Positions 51,740 to 63,087 of a DNA stretch of 64,000 nt are shown here, piece after piece. This stretch comes from Mangifera indica (taxonomy: Eukaryota; Streptophyta; Magnoliopsida; Sapindales; Anacardiaceae), in assembly GCF_011075055.1 (NCBI RefSeq), contig NC_058148.1:14873969-14937968 (forward strand). The letters run 5' to 3'. Each line of letters begins with the position of its first letter. Positions within the stretch are counted from its first letter, which is position 1. The notes under the pieces were generated by a model. That model ran no database searches. It was not told the origin of the DNA and saw only the letters and a list, made by a program, of their open reading frames with translations. Position numbers and translations under genes: made by a program.

Positions 51740-54700
51740 TGGGATTTACAAGTACAGATAATACATGGTCTCTTGTCTGGAGGCTTTTGCTGGTACATGC
51801 ACTGAGACATTCTGCTCAGGTTCATTGCAATTTCAATCAAAGTTCTCGACAACTGAGGATTTTCAGGCCGATCTCTGTTCATCTTCATCCATATTTGGGT
51901 CTAAAAGTTGGCATGATATGACTTGAAAAATTTTTAAAAATTAAAAATAAATTTTTGTGGGTCAACTTGCAACAAGGCCCGTTAGGACTGAACCCATTGT
52001 ATCATGGGCTAGCATGGCCCATTAAAACCCACAATTTTAAGAGATTTACCATTTTCAACCTTACTTAGTCATACCATTAAGATATTGTTTATTTTAGATA
52101 TATATTTTGTCACAAACTATCTAACTATTATTATTTTATCATTCTCAAACATAGTCGAATGTTCATATATACCTAATATATTTATCATACTTGTTCAAGA
52201 TGAGAGTTGCTAATTATCTTCCACTTATTTTCAAAAGGCCAAACGACTGTTTCCCACCCAAGGTTTGATGTTTTCTCAAATTTCCACCCTTTAACTATGA
52301 AAACACCAAACACCCACCCATGGCCGGTTAACTTTAACAGAACTCTAATGCCTGAAAATTTTATCTCCTTTTGCTCCCCTAAACTTTAAAAACTAAAATT
52401 TTCTCCCAACCTAAGTTTTAAAAAATGACAGTTTCATCCTAGGGTTTCGTTTTGAAATCTCCGGCGACGTTGTCTGGCTCCATTACCGACGACCTCTCCC
52501 TCCCGAAACATCCTGTTCTTCCGGCGATCTCTTTCCTCCCATTTGGATGCCCGATCAGCGTCGGAGAAGCTTTGGAAGACGAAGAACTTCGTCGGGGAAT
52601 TCGTCTTCCCAGACAAAGACGAAGCTATCGTCTTCGTCTGGGAAGGCAATCGTCTTCCCAGAGGTCTTCTTCTGGGAAGACGACCGTCTTCCCAGACCAA
52701 GACGACTCGTCTTCGTCTTCGTCTGAGAAGACGAAGAACTTCGTCTCCCAAGGTTTCTCCGATGTCGATTGGACGTCCAAATGGGAGGAAAGAGATCGTC
52801 AGAAGGAGAAGATGCTTCGGGAAGGAGAGGCCGTCAGCAATAGAGCCAGAAAACGTCGTCGGAGATTTCAAAACGAAACCCTAGGGTGAAACTGCCATTT
52901 TTTAAAACTTAGGCTGGGAAAAAATTTTAGTTTTCAAAGTTTAAAGGGGCAAAAAAAGGTTATATTTTAGTTTATTTTTTAATATTATAGAGAAAATGAT
53001 AATTTTACCCTTACCACCGTTAAAGTTAACTGGTCATGGGTAGGTGTTTGGTGTTTCCATAGTTAAAGGATGGAAATTTGAGAAAAGGGAAATAGTCGTT
53101 TGGCCTTTCCAAAATATCAACATAAAAATGTAAGCTAGATCAAGTACAATGCTCTTGTCAATGCATATTTGGGTCTCAAATTAGCATATATAAACACTTT
53201 AGCCACTTACCTTAGCACATATTTAAGATCTTGTTGGTACGTTGCTTGCAGTGTATTGAAATGGAGTTTAACAAGCTCAAGCAAGGTGGGGTTGAAGTCA
53301 TGTCTCTTCTCACATACATCAATAAACCACCTAGCCTCTAACCTTGGCACCCTCCAATGTAGTGGAAGCTCCAGTGCATGCTTCACTAATGTGGGAACAT
53401 ATTCATCTTCATCTTCCATGTCCTTGATATACTCTTTCAGGTATGAGACAGTAAAATTTCTAACAAAATGGAACATTTTACTCTCTTCCTCTTTCAGCAA
53501 AAAAGTAGTTTCATACAGAGATACAATTCCTTTGCAATCATCGCAACCACATAAATTGAAGTTTCCCTTCTCATCACTGAAATTATTGAAAACTTCTGAA
53601 AAAATAATACACAATTTCAATGTTACTTAGAACATCTATTAAAGTCAATATTATTGTATGTGATACAAACTCAAACTACAAAGTTGTTAGAATAAAGTTA
53701 TTGTTAGAGTCACACTAGCGCTATTGGGTTACTACCATTGAAAATTTATCTAATTTATTATCGGTCTAACATTATTCATAACAAACTCAACAACCTTCAA
53801 AGTTTAAAATTTGTAGATGACAGGATAGGATAGGTTCATCCAAGTCTTAGTTGACAAGATAAGATTTTATCAAAATTCACAAGTCCCATCCCCTATAGGC
53901 CCTTAAACTCAACCAAGTCCAAATGGGATAGGATTTTATCAAGAACTATACATACTAACGTGGGAGTAAGACTTTTCTTTACACTTTATATATCCATTAA
54001 AGTCTAACTAGTGCTAAGGGATAAGACCTTACTCAAACTTTATATATATTTGTTAGGCTAAACCAAGTCCTAGATGAGATGGGATTTTACCAAGAACCAC
54101 ACATTAATGTGGGAGAAAGACTTTTCCTTGCACACACTTTATATATTCATTAGGTCTAACTAGTGCCGAGGGATACAACTTTTCCTCACATTTTGTATAA
54201 CCACACCCAACTTAATTCCCAACGTGGATACTTAACAGTTCCCACCGTAATCAACTATTCAAATTTGCATTGCCCTGTCCAACTTAATTTCCTTTATAGG
54301 GTTTGAATTACCTGCAGAAACATCATAGTAATGTCTTAGGAGTCTAAACTCCAGAGCTACCGCATATAAGCTATCTTGTTTATGCTTGTTCTTGTAGACC
54401 CTATCAAGAATTCTCTTTATCTCATCTTCAAACTGATAAGATGATCCAAGTCTTTGTAAGACATCAATGAGCTCCAGTTGCTGTACAGAATCCACCGCAC
54501 TATCAAGCATCAGCCTCACTTCTTCCTTCAGCTTTTCGGCCCGTTCCTCAGATGATTTTCCCTACACGATATACACAAATTATAATTACAAGCCATAGTA
54601 AAACTCTAAAATTACTACTGTAGTTTTATAATTATATGCTACCGACCGCATGGCTCTTCAGTGATCGAACAAAATCATGGCCCCAAATGGTAGGTTGGTA

Positions 54701-54803
54701 ATTGGCTGATCGCCTAACAATGGCTTCATCTGACAGTTTGGCGGCACCGCTGCATTGGACTCTGCCTGGAACCACCGAATTGCTGCTGGATGTTCCGATA
54801 TAG
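51740..54803 (-). pseudogene. Terpene synthase TPS5, gutted remnant
   Basis: Exon 1 is 5'-truncated (about 54803-54644; it opens in GTSSNSVVPGR and keeps RRSANYQPTIW). Exon 2 is 54561-54312, with one codon lost but in frame. Exon 3, 53595-53211, is open throughout. Exons 4, 5 and 6 are missing. About 155 bp of exon 7 (51895-51740) is fused directly to intron 3 sequence at 'cttcatccatatttgggtc'. A Mutator-like element (52237-53105) sits in what remains of intron 3. The start codon and about 33 codons are replaced by unrelated sequence. With no DDXXD, it cannot encode an active synthase. Confidence 0.92.
52237..53105. mobile_element. Foldback Mutator-like element (MULE), copy 2
   Basis: An 869-bp insertion in TPS5 intron 3. 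The ends are inverted: 'ggccaaacgactgtttccca' on the left, and on the right the complement of 'aatagtcgtttggcc'. A 9-bp target duplication with one mismatch flanks it: 'ttttcaaaa' 52228-52236 and 'tttccaaaa' 53106-53114. Without the insert the flanks rejoin the 'ttatttccaaaatatcaa' sequence seen in TPS2 and TPS3 intron 3. The inverted similarity runs through the whole element, so both strands carry a related 145-codon frame (52452-52889 plus, 52871-52434 minus), each beginning MKSP and ending QNETLG. The centre is made of 'gtcttcgtctgggaagacga' type words. No transposase is present. Confidence 0.85.
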
Positions 54804-55747
54804 ATGGATGCCTCACTGACATAGATGGATGGGACTGGTGGTGGACTTCTAAATCAGCACTACATTTTTTTTTTAAAAAATAATTGGAAGAGAGAAAAAT
54901 ATTAGAAATAACAATATATGGAGATTCCACTTTTCTTTTATTGCAGATATTGAATTTTTTCTAAAGTAATGAACTTTTAAATTTTGCATTGATGGAACCA
55001 AATTTTCTTATTTTAATATTGAAAAGATTAACTTTTTATGATATTCTTTCAAAGGTACTAAACTATCTTACTTCCAATATAAAATAAACAATCATAATTG
55101 TATTTGTTTTATAGTTATAATAGGAGATAGTAAGAATTTGGTTCATTGTATAAAAAAAATCTAAATGTTGCAGTCATTTGTTAAGAAATTTTAAAAGTTT
55201 AATTTGCGGACATGAAAATATATTAAAATTTGATAAAAACTAAATAAAACGAGGAAGATTGTATATAATGAATGAAATGAGTAGTTGAATTTGTACTTTC
55301 AACTACCCACATCACTCACTGTAAATACATGCTATCTTGTACAGTGTATGAAATGAGTGAGTAGTTGAATTGAAATATATTCAAATTAAATCAAATTATA
55401 AGATGACTCACATGTTGCTAAATTAAATAATATATTAATTTAAAAAAATTTATTATACAACACATTATTATTTCGTCACATACTGTGTACAACCAATCCT
55501 ATTAGTCATGCCAAATAACAATGATAAAGGCTATCGAAATAGTCAATCCCAATAGATATTGCTATCCCAGAGATGTGAACATTCTTGAATTATCCAATCA
55601 CTATAGTTATGCCAAATTATTTATACATATTAGTAAAAATATATATATATTTATACAGAAAGTATTATTCTTTCATCCTAATCTTCCCTCATAGATCATT
55701 AAAAAATAAGCTATAAAAAACCATGAATCCACATTTAAGAAGCCAAG
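54804..55747. other. Spacer between TPS5 and b561 copy 2
   Basis: No gene is recognised. Part near 55260-55490 repeats the 'agtagttgaatt' and 'aaattaaataatatattaattt' words of the 80-bp tandem arrays. Confidence 0.45.
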
Positions 55748-57993
55748 CTAGTCAAACAAATTCCTCAATGCGTTGCGATTTCCACGTGGTTCTGGCGGCA
55801 GCACCTTTTCATTTTCTTTCTGAGTAAACACTTGAATGGAGGAAGAAGGAGCTGGTTCTATATTATTGCCTAAAATGAGACCTTGCTTCTGCATATAATC
55901 CCATTTGTCTTGTAAGAGATAAAAGAAAGCCAAGAAACAGATCTCAGCCGTGAAAAGTATACCCCAAATTGCAATGCTTCTCGATCGTGGTAAGCTTTTA
56001 AGCCTGTGTAGATGTTGATGATCCCGACAAGAGAAGCTGTTGTTCCAAATAACCAATGCAGGAAGTACCATGTACTTCTTCTTATATTTCCTCTGCACAA
56101 AAACGGAGATTATGAGGTAAATTATCATTAATATATCTTGGGCACCTATAAAAGTATTATGAAGTCTCTCTCATCCCAAAAATTAGTTCAATTAATATCC
56201 AATTTTTAATTATCCTCCCTTAATCACATGATAACCGCCTCCTTAACTATCGCTAGATTAAAATCGAGTTAGCTCTTGGCTCAGTGTTTGGTTTATTCGA
56301 ATCAAATTCAAATTAGAATTTTAGTTTAGTAACTTAACTTTAGTTTAATTAGAACCCTCTTTTAATGATATTATTTATTTTATTAGTAACATTATTTATT
56401 ATGTCAAATGACACTATTTGTTTTGTTGATAACCTTCAATGACACCTCTGAACAATTCAAATAAACTCGAACTTGAGGTGACAATTTAAGATTTGAGTCA
56501 AACTCGAGTCAGCACATATTTGTGGTTGACTTAGCTCAAATCCTACCCTACCCTCAACTGAATAGGCCAATCAAGGAGTAAAATGGGCAAACTTTTCCCT
56601 TCATCTTAGCCTTTTGAACGAGAAAGCAAGAAGCAATCACCCTTCAACTGGGCCTTTGGGTTACCAAGTTCAAACTCCAAATGGACAATTTAGATAAAAT
56701 TTTTCCAAATCTTGAGACTTGATACCGATTGTCATACCACCATAAAAATGTTACAGGTCTTTTCTTCCCAAAAACTAGCTCAAGGAATAAAAATTTTCTC
56801 ATATTTATATAACCAAATCCAACCTACTTCCCTACGTATATGGAATCTCAAGAGAAACAGTATTTACAATATTAGTTTGAATCAAAATGGAATTCTTTAA
56901 TGAATTACCTAGGAGGCCCGAAGAATCCAATCAAGGCTTGAACCCACATGGCTCCATAAAGTGCTAGACCCAACTTTTGGTGATTGTTATCAAACGAATT
57001 CTCGAAGTTTTTGATGGACATGACAGCTCCAATTGTCACCAGAAACATTGAAAGTGTCTGTAAAAACATTAAAAGGTAAAGAAGACATTATTGAATAGCC
57101 AAGAATGATCAACTTGATATGCAGTTTTGCATCGACCATCATCGTTCAAACTATTAAAAATTAAGAAAGCAAGATTCTGCAGTAATAGATTGAATGAAAA
57201 AACAACACAATCACTGCCTTTTGTTGTGATTCAAGACTAAATAATAGAAATGCGGTAACATTTTGGTTAAATAAATCAATTCACGGTAATGATGTTATCC
57301 TTTGGTCTTTGTAACTCAAAAAAATAGCACATATGCTCTTTAATCAATCTTTTGTTATCATCTTTTAGCGATATGAGATATATATACATATCTAACATAT
57401 CTTTTATGTTTTGTTGACCAGCAATTTGTCCGGTGTTACTTATGGTCGGTTGAAGGCTATTTGAGAAAAAGAAATATAAAGAACATGGACACTATGATTA
57501 AAGTCGAAGTGGTTTCAATGATGCATTACACCAATATCAAGATTTATTTTCCTAATTTTGCTCCATGAAAATAAAAGAAGGCTAGAAGAGTGAAGAAAAA
57601 GTGAGAGTACCTGCAAAATGATGTGGAGATAGAAGAACACTTTAGCTTCTTTACTTCCAGTTTCCTTTTTACTGGACATTCTGATGGTCAGAATCCCAAC
57701 AGGCATTAGAAAACCCATTGAAGCCCACAAGAGAAGGCCATGGACTGTGATATTAGATGTCATCTGAGGACTCAGCTGCAAGTAAAAAATGTAATGTTGA
57801 AATTAAACTGTTATGAAAAGTACAAAATACTTGAACAAAATTTGGTTACCTCGGGCATATTTTCTTCTTTAATGATCTTGTGATTGCTGGATAATTGTCT
57901 GAACTCTTCATGCGATGAGCAGCCAACAAATGGTAAAAGAATAACATAACATGAAGGAATAATAAAAGATGCTAAAGAATGAAACTTTAGCAT
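55748..57993 (-). pseudogene. Cytochrome b561-type membrane protein, copy 2 (frameshift in last exon)
   Basis: Four exons: 57993-57850 (signal peptide, 48 codons), 57775-57611, 57057-56909 and 56092-55748, joining in phase with GT/AG borders. The four haem-ligand histidines of the b561 core are visible in VHGLLLW, LHIIL, NHQKLG and LHWLFG. Helices include TVHGLLLWASMGFLMPVGI and EICFLAFFYLL. This family carries electrons across membranes, often from ascorbate. The protein has no DOMON domain, so it is of the single-domain plant type, resembling Arabidopsis At4g18260. In the last exon about four bases are missing after AYHDR (near 55985), which breaks the frame before IAIWGILFTAEICF. The C-terminus NALRNLFD is shared with copy 1. 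Confidence 0.82.
56250..56560 (+). repeat. Dispersed repeat, copy 3 (in b561 intron 3)
   Basis: Homologous to 11336-11645 and 13160-13490, with the same 'aatgatattatttattt' sub-repeats. It lies inside the intron before the last b561 exon. Copy 1 sits in the same place relative to b561 copy 1, so it was carried along by duplication. Confidence 0.55.
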
Positions 57994-58263
57994 TCTTCAA
58001 ACTCTCCACAAGAGATTAAGAAGGAAGACCAGAAACCAAGAAATATTATCTAGTTTCTCCCTCACTGATCGCAGAGAAAGAGTCAGCTTTTAATATTTTT
58101 CACATTCTTTATGTAGTGAGAAAGACCGGTTAGAATACAGTATACTTTATCGGATGGCAAGAAGAACATTCGAGCTTTATAAATTGAGAAAAGAGTTATT
58201 TATCTAGCAATCCATAAAATGCATCTTCTTTTTGCATAAAGAAGTCAGTGTGCTATGATTACA

Positions 58264-58265
<2 letters not shown>

Positions 58266-58318
<53 letters not shown>
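58266..58318. repeat. (TA)n microsatellite
   Basis: About 26 uninterrupted AT dinucleotides. Confidence 0.97.
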
Positions 58319-58323
<5 letters not shown>

Positions 58324-59427
58324 GCTACAAGTCTTTTTCCTTTTTTTTAACTATTCTCTTTGCTAAGATGCAGTCTTGCATTGGTTGTAGAATTGTGACT
58401 ACCGTGGTTGTTAGGGGTGCTCTGCGGCACTCTAATAAGGGTTAAATCAAGTTCAATTTGAATCATAATATTGTTTAAATCATTGAAGAAGTTGTTATTG
58501 TTAAACAAGAAGAAAAATTGTTGACTAGTAGATTTTCTAATATAGTGACACTAATGTAGCGAGAGGGTTCGAGCCAATACCAGTTCAAGCTAAAATTTTA
58601 TAGCTTGAATTCAGTTCATTTGAACTAAACATTTATACAAGTTCAAGTAGCTCATATTAAATTCAGTCCATGTGCTTACTGTTACGAGATGGTTTACCTT
58701 ATTAATTTTGCTGTAATTCAATAATTTACTTTGAATATATAATTCATTACAGTTTTATTTTTTTAACTTTACAACTGAAAACGTGTCTTTACAAGTTAAA
58801 AGTTGAACTATTTACCCAATCTTCTATTATCATTGTTAAACAATACAAAGATACTCATACATACAAGCCCCTTAATTAGATCAACACCTAGTCCGGATCT
58901 GAAAACAATGTTTAAAATCGTAATTATTTTAACTGGACTCTAGACTAGAGGTACATAATTCAAAGTTTGGCAATATTATGCACAAAACTAACGGACTGTT
59001 TCCATGCAATTGAAAAATTGCAGAAAAGACACAAAAAGATGAAAGGTTGATGTTTTGAAAGAAGATTTGGATTAAGACATGTTGAAAACTTTAATCCAAT
59101 GAAATGGATATTATATATTTCAAGCATTAAAAGTCACAGTAATAGCATAATGAAAATGAGTAATTTTTTGAAGAGACCAGAAACCTGATGATCACAGATT
59201 TGGTGAGCAGTCAATATATGTCTGATTGAATTTAGAAATCTAGGTATGAATAAAGATTTATATAAACATGAACACTGACCCGCACTCAAGCGTCTGTAAA
59301 ACAAAGTGAAAACAAAATTTGAGAACATGGGATTGCCGTACTAATAACATGCAAAGCAATCATTCATCTTTTTTCATTTTTTTTAAGTAGAGAAACTCTA
59401 TCCCATTTCGCCAGATGATTCTTGCAG
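58319..59427. other. Spacer, partly homologous to 31.1-31.6 and 44.3-44.8 kb
   Basis: No gene. 58860-59360 is a diverged copy of the spacers upstream of CCDC174-like copies C and E (e.g. 'gattaagacatgtt', 'cctgatgatcacagatttgg'). Confidence 0.55.
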
Positions 59428-59711
59428 GGCTGGATTCGAGCCGAGCCAAGCTCGGCTCGCAGCAAGCTCGAGCTCGGCTCGGTTCATATGTGGCCGGCTC
59501 GAGTTTGGCTCGGTTCGGCTCGTTTTCATTATCAAAACGACATCGTTTTTAATATATATTGCTCAAAATGACGTCGTTTTGTATAAAAAATTTTAAAAAA
59601 AAAATCTATCGAGTCAACTAGAACCAGCTCGAGCTCAGCCGAGCCCAGCTCGTTTTGGACTCGATTGAGCCGAGTTTGAGCTCCAGCTGGGTCGGCTCAA
59701 GTCCATCCCTA
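59428..59711. mobile_element. Young DNA-transposon-like insertion rich in GAGCTCGG
   Basis: A 284-bp block starts 'gggctggattcgagccgagc' and ends 'gggtcggctcaagtccatcccta', with imperfect inverted ends. It is flanked by 'cttgcag' on both sides (59421-59427 and 59712-59718). The related spacers at about 31787 and 44957 have the unoccupied site 'gatgattctcacagccagtcc'. The centre holds 'aaaacgacatcgtttt' and 'aaaatgacgtcgtttt', an inverted pair. It has no coding capacity. Confidence 0.7.
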
Positions 59712-59992
59712 CTTGCAGGCAGTCCATTATTCTCAAGAATCTATCACCACTTACAAAGGAGTGTCCATTTATAATTAAAGCCCAACTCAATAGTCCTGGA
59801 CTCCTCCATTATCAAATGATCTGACTTACCTAAACAAGTTGGGCCTCGTTGCCTAGTATGTAGTTTTAAGCTCCCTACTTGGTGGCCTAACCTTCCTGAA
59901 CACCAATGGACAAGCTTTCAACTCAAGATTGTCCCTTCATTTATAGACAAAGAAACAAACATTAGTACAATTTTATACATCCCGTGAGGTAC

Positions 59993-60147
59993 TTGAGAAC
60001 GCGGGCTTCGACGCCGGAGTTCAGGGAGAAGAAGGAATCACGTGAGGTAATCTTCTTCTAGGCACGGTGAAACTCGACATCCTGACCGTTCAATTCTTTG
60101 AAATTTTTTTATTCTTCTTAGGATTTATAAAGCCGGGCTTTGAGTTC
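59993..60147 (-). pseudogene. CCDC174-like exon 1 fragment, copy F
   Basis: Only the 3' half of exon 1 remains, from the KAQLYK region to the GT donor (59992-59991), with several indels and a stop in the AKKKIT region. Its 5' half is deleted and joined to the 'ctgctgctagatcttctttctcg' upstream sequence. Confidence 0.7.
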
Positions 60148-60179
60148 CAATTACTGCTGCTGCTAGATCTTCTTTCTCG

Positions 60180-61755
60180 TAATTTCCTTTTTCCGGAGTG
60201 ATGTGTAAAACGACACGCCGTTTGGATTGGAAACGGATAGTTGGGTAAATACATAGACATTTCTAATATTAGTAAAATTATGGGAAAGTTCTATATCTTT
60301 GAATAATATCATAAATATCCCCTCACATTTGCTTCATCTTTAGAATGTTAATTTTACAATTTCTTTATCAAACCGGCAAAATTTTATGTCAAAACCTATA
60401 AGAGAAAGTTAGTAAGAATCGATAAAATCATTGAGAGAATAAATTGGAAACAGAGTTATAAATCAGTTTACCTTGTTTTTCTTGATTTAGTAGTCTAATT
60501 TGTCGTTAAGATGTTGTTTGTTTTAGAGATATAATACATTATAATTTTGTTTTTACATTTTATAATCTAAATTATATCTTAATAGTTTGGAAGCTCTATC
60601 AAACTATTTAACCAGTCTTTTATTATTATTGTCAAACGATACAGAGATATTCATACACATATAATATCTATCTTGTATTTTATCATTTATCAATATAAAA
60701 TTTACATAAGAATGTTACGATATGATAGTTATTGTATGTATACAAGGTAAGCTATACCAAACTAATACAGGTATATATATAGAAACATTGCCCATGACCA
60801 ATGCATTAAGATGACTTTACAGAAGCTTCATGAATTAATCTTAGAGCATGAAATTTTTTTTTTTTAAATACTAATTGTGGGCCTAGATAAGAGCATGCAC
60901 ACATGACGCAATGCTACATTGAGATCAGACAAATAATTCGAAATTGTTTCCATATGCAATTGATATCTTTATATTTATGATAGTGACACAAATCAGATCT
61001 CCGAGGTAGATCTCTATAACCCTTGTATTATAGCTTAATTACATCATTGCTTCACACATACTTCTTAAAATCATGATTTTGAAACTTATATCAAACCGAC
61101 GATTAAACCAGCCTTTTGGTGACTCATGTTCAGTTTGAATCTTGATCAATTTTTTTTCTTTTTAAGTATTTTTCGTTAAATTCATTTACTTGATCAATCT
61201 AATCAAACTCCACACTACCGTAAATAAATAAATATTATTATGCGTGTTATTAAAAAATTTAATTTTGATCAAATGCAATTTCAGATTATATATTTAATGA
61301 TTAAACGAACAAAACTAATTTGAATGTTTTTATAAACTTTCTTTTAAATAGTTAACCAATCTTATCATTGATCTAATTAGAAAACTCTCAATCTGACCCT
61401 TTGACCAAATCAAGACCTAGTTCGGATTAAGACATGCTGAAAGCTTTAATCCAATGAAAGGGATAATATATTTCAAACATTAGAAGTCGCAGCAATGACA
61501 GCCTTTGCGTTATAATATTCTTAATTAATTTATTTTTTTAATGAGAACAGGTAAATCACGGTTACTGTAATAGATAATTTAAAATTCGTCATATTATAAC
61601 ACCTTATTATCCAATCACATATTAAGTTTTTAATTTAAAAAAAAAAACCATATTAGTGAAATTCTGATCTTTCACAAAAGAAATTCTTCCAATTAACCCT
61701 TAACTCTTCTATTAGGTTATTCTCTTGGAAGTTGTAAAGAAGTCGAAGAAAATTG
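60180..61755. other. Gene-free spacer
   Basis: No gene is supported. 60190-60440 is homologous to the CCDC174-like upstream region of other copies; the rest is AT-rich with short homologies to the 31-kb spacer near 61400-61520. Confidence 0.45.
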
Positions 61756-61756
61756 G

Positions 61757-62431
61757 ATGGTAGGAGCATCATTCTCACTTGCTTCGTCTTGTGCTGCTTA
61801 GGGGACAGAAACATCACCAGCTTGAGGAGGCTGCCCTGTTTCCTGTTCCATACCCTTACGAAAAAAGTCCACACAATACTTCTCCTTCTCTTACTCATCC
61901 GACAATTCTTCCTAGCTTTCTTCTCCAGTACCGCATAGCCTGCCGACCATCCTTCACCGCTTTCAACTCAAGCTTGTCCCTTCATTAATACACAATACAA
62001 CAAGCATACCCAAGTTGCACGTGTAAGCACAAGTGGTAATTTTTTGACGCCTGAAACTGAGCTAATCTAAGCAATTCAATGAAAACCCAGAAAGGGAAAG
62101 GAAGGTATTTGAGAGGGCGGCCTTCGACGCCGGAGTTCTTGGAGGAGAAGGAATCCCGTGAGGTAATCTTCTTCTTGGCGCAGTGGAACTCAACATCAGG
62201 ACCTTTCAATTCTTGGGACTTTTTGGATTCTTCCTGCGACTTATAGAGCTGGGCTTTGAGTTCCGAGATAGAAGATGGATCTACTTCTTCGATTGAGCGT
62301 TGTTTCTTGGGGATGATTGATGATTCCGTTAGCCATCCCAGCGATTCAACCACAACCCTCTTCTTTCTCTCTTCTTCTTCCGCCATTAATGACCCCAATT
62401 TGGCTATTGAAGCTTTAACTGATTCGGACAA
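61757..62431 (-). pseudogene. CCDC174-like gene, copy G
   Basis: Exon 1 (62431-62109) is open from MSESVKASIAKLG to NSGVEGRPLK. The donor has changed from GT to AT (62108-62107), so splicing to exon 2 should fail. Exon 2 (about 61982-61757) is recognisable but frameshifted and incomplete. The internal methionine used in other copies (SSIMPKK) is isoleucine here, so a start at that position would be lost. It lies downstream of TPS6. Confidence 0.72.
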
Positions 62432-63087
62432 TTCGGGATTGAAATTGATTGATAAGTGCTGCTCTTGCTGCGGCTAAATCTTCTTTCTCGTAATTTCTTT
62501 TCTCCGCCGTGCTGAGTAAAACGACATGCCGTTTGGATTGGAAATCTAGAGGTGGGCAAATGTTATAGACACCCCTTTACAGTTGCGGTTCATCCTTAGA
62601 AGATTAATTTTACAATTTCTTTATCAAACTGGCAAAATTCTGTCTCAGAAACTTAAAAGAGAAGTGTAAGAAAGAAATGATGAAATGGTGATGTTGACGC
62701 TTGGGATGCATTTGGAAGTCAAATCATCGGATTTTGCTGGTTTAAAGGAAGACGGGGTACAGGTAACAGGAAAATGGAAAGAGATTCGGATCGAGTTTGC
62801 TCATAGCTACCATTCCCCGATAGAAGAATTAATCAATCCCGAATAAGAACCTTCAAACTCTACTGGGTATTTAATATTAGTAAAATTACGTGTTCAATCA
62901 ATGATCACAAATTTACACATAAATGATGATACATTTGATTAAATATTATTTTATTTTTAATTCAAAATCACACAATTATATAATGATAAGCTATCGCTTG
63001 TGTATAAATTTATACTTATTTATACACTTTGTTTTATTAATTTCTGATATAGTTTTATTGATTTTACATTCACTGTGTCATTTAGCA
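62432..63087. other. Spacer between copy G and TPS6
   Basis: No gene. It is collinear with 37630-37958 plus 39068-39373, and also carries the conserved 'gagattcggatcgagtttgctcatagc' anchor. It is one of the empty sites for the 37959-39067 insertion. Confidence 0.6.

Noticed and set aside
52434..52889. Two 145-codon frames on opposite strands
   Set aside because: They are mirror images produced by the inverted-repeat structure of a transposon; low-complexity Arg/Ser content also speaks against a protein.
53169..53630. 153-codon plus-strand frame
   Set aside because: Antisense to TPS5 exon 3, which is open on the minus strand with clear TPS sequence.
54658..54930. 90-codon minus-strand frame at the start of TPS5
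   Set aside because: It uses the wrong frame of TPS exon 1; the correct frame keeps RRSANYQPTIW but has lost its start.
58266..58318. (TA)n tract as an origin or regulatory element
   Set aside because: A simple microsatellite is the sufficient explanation.
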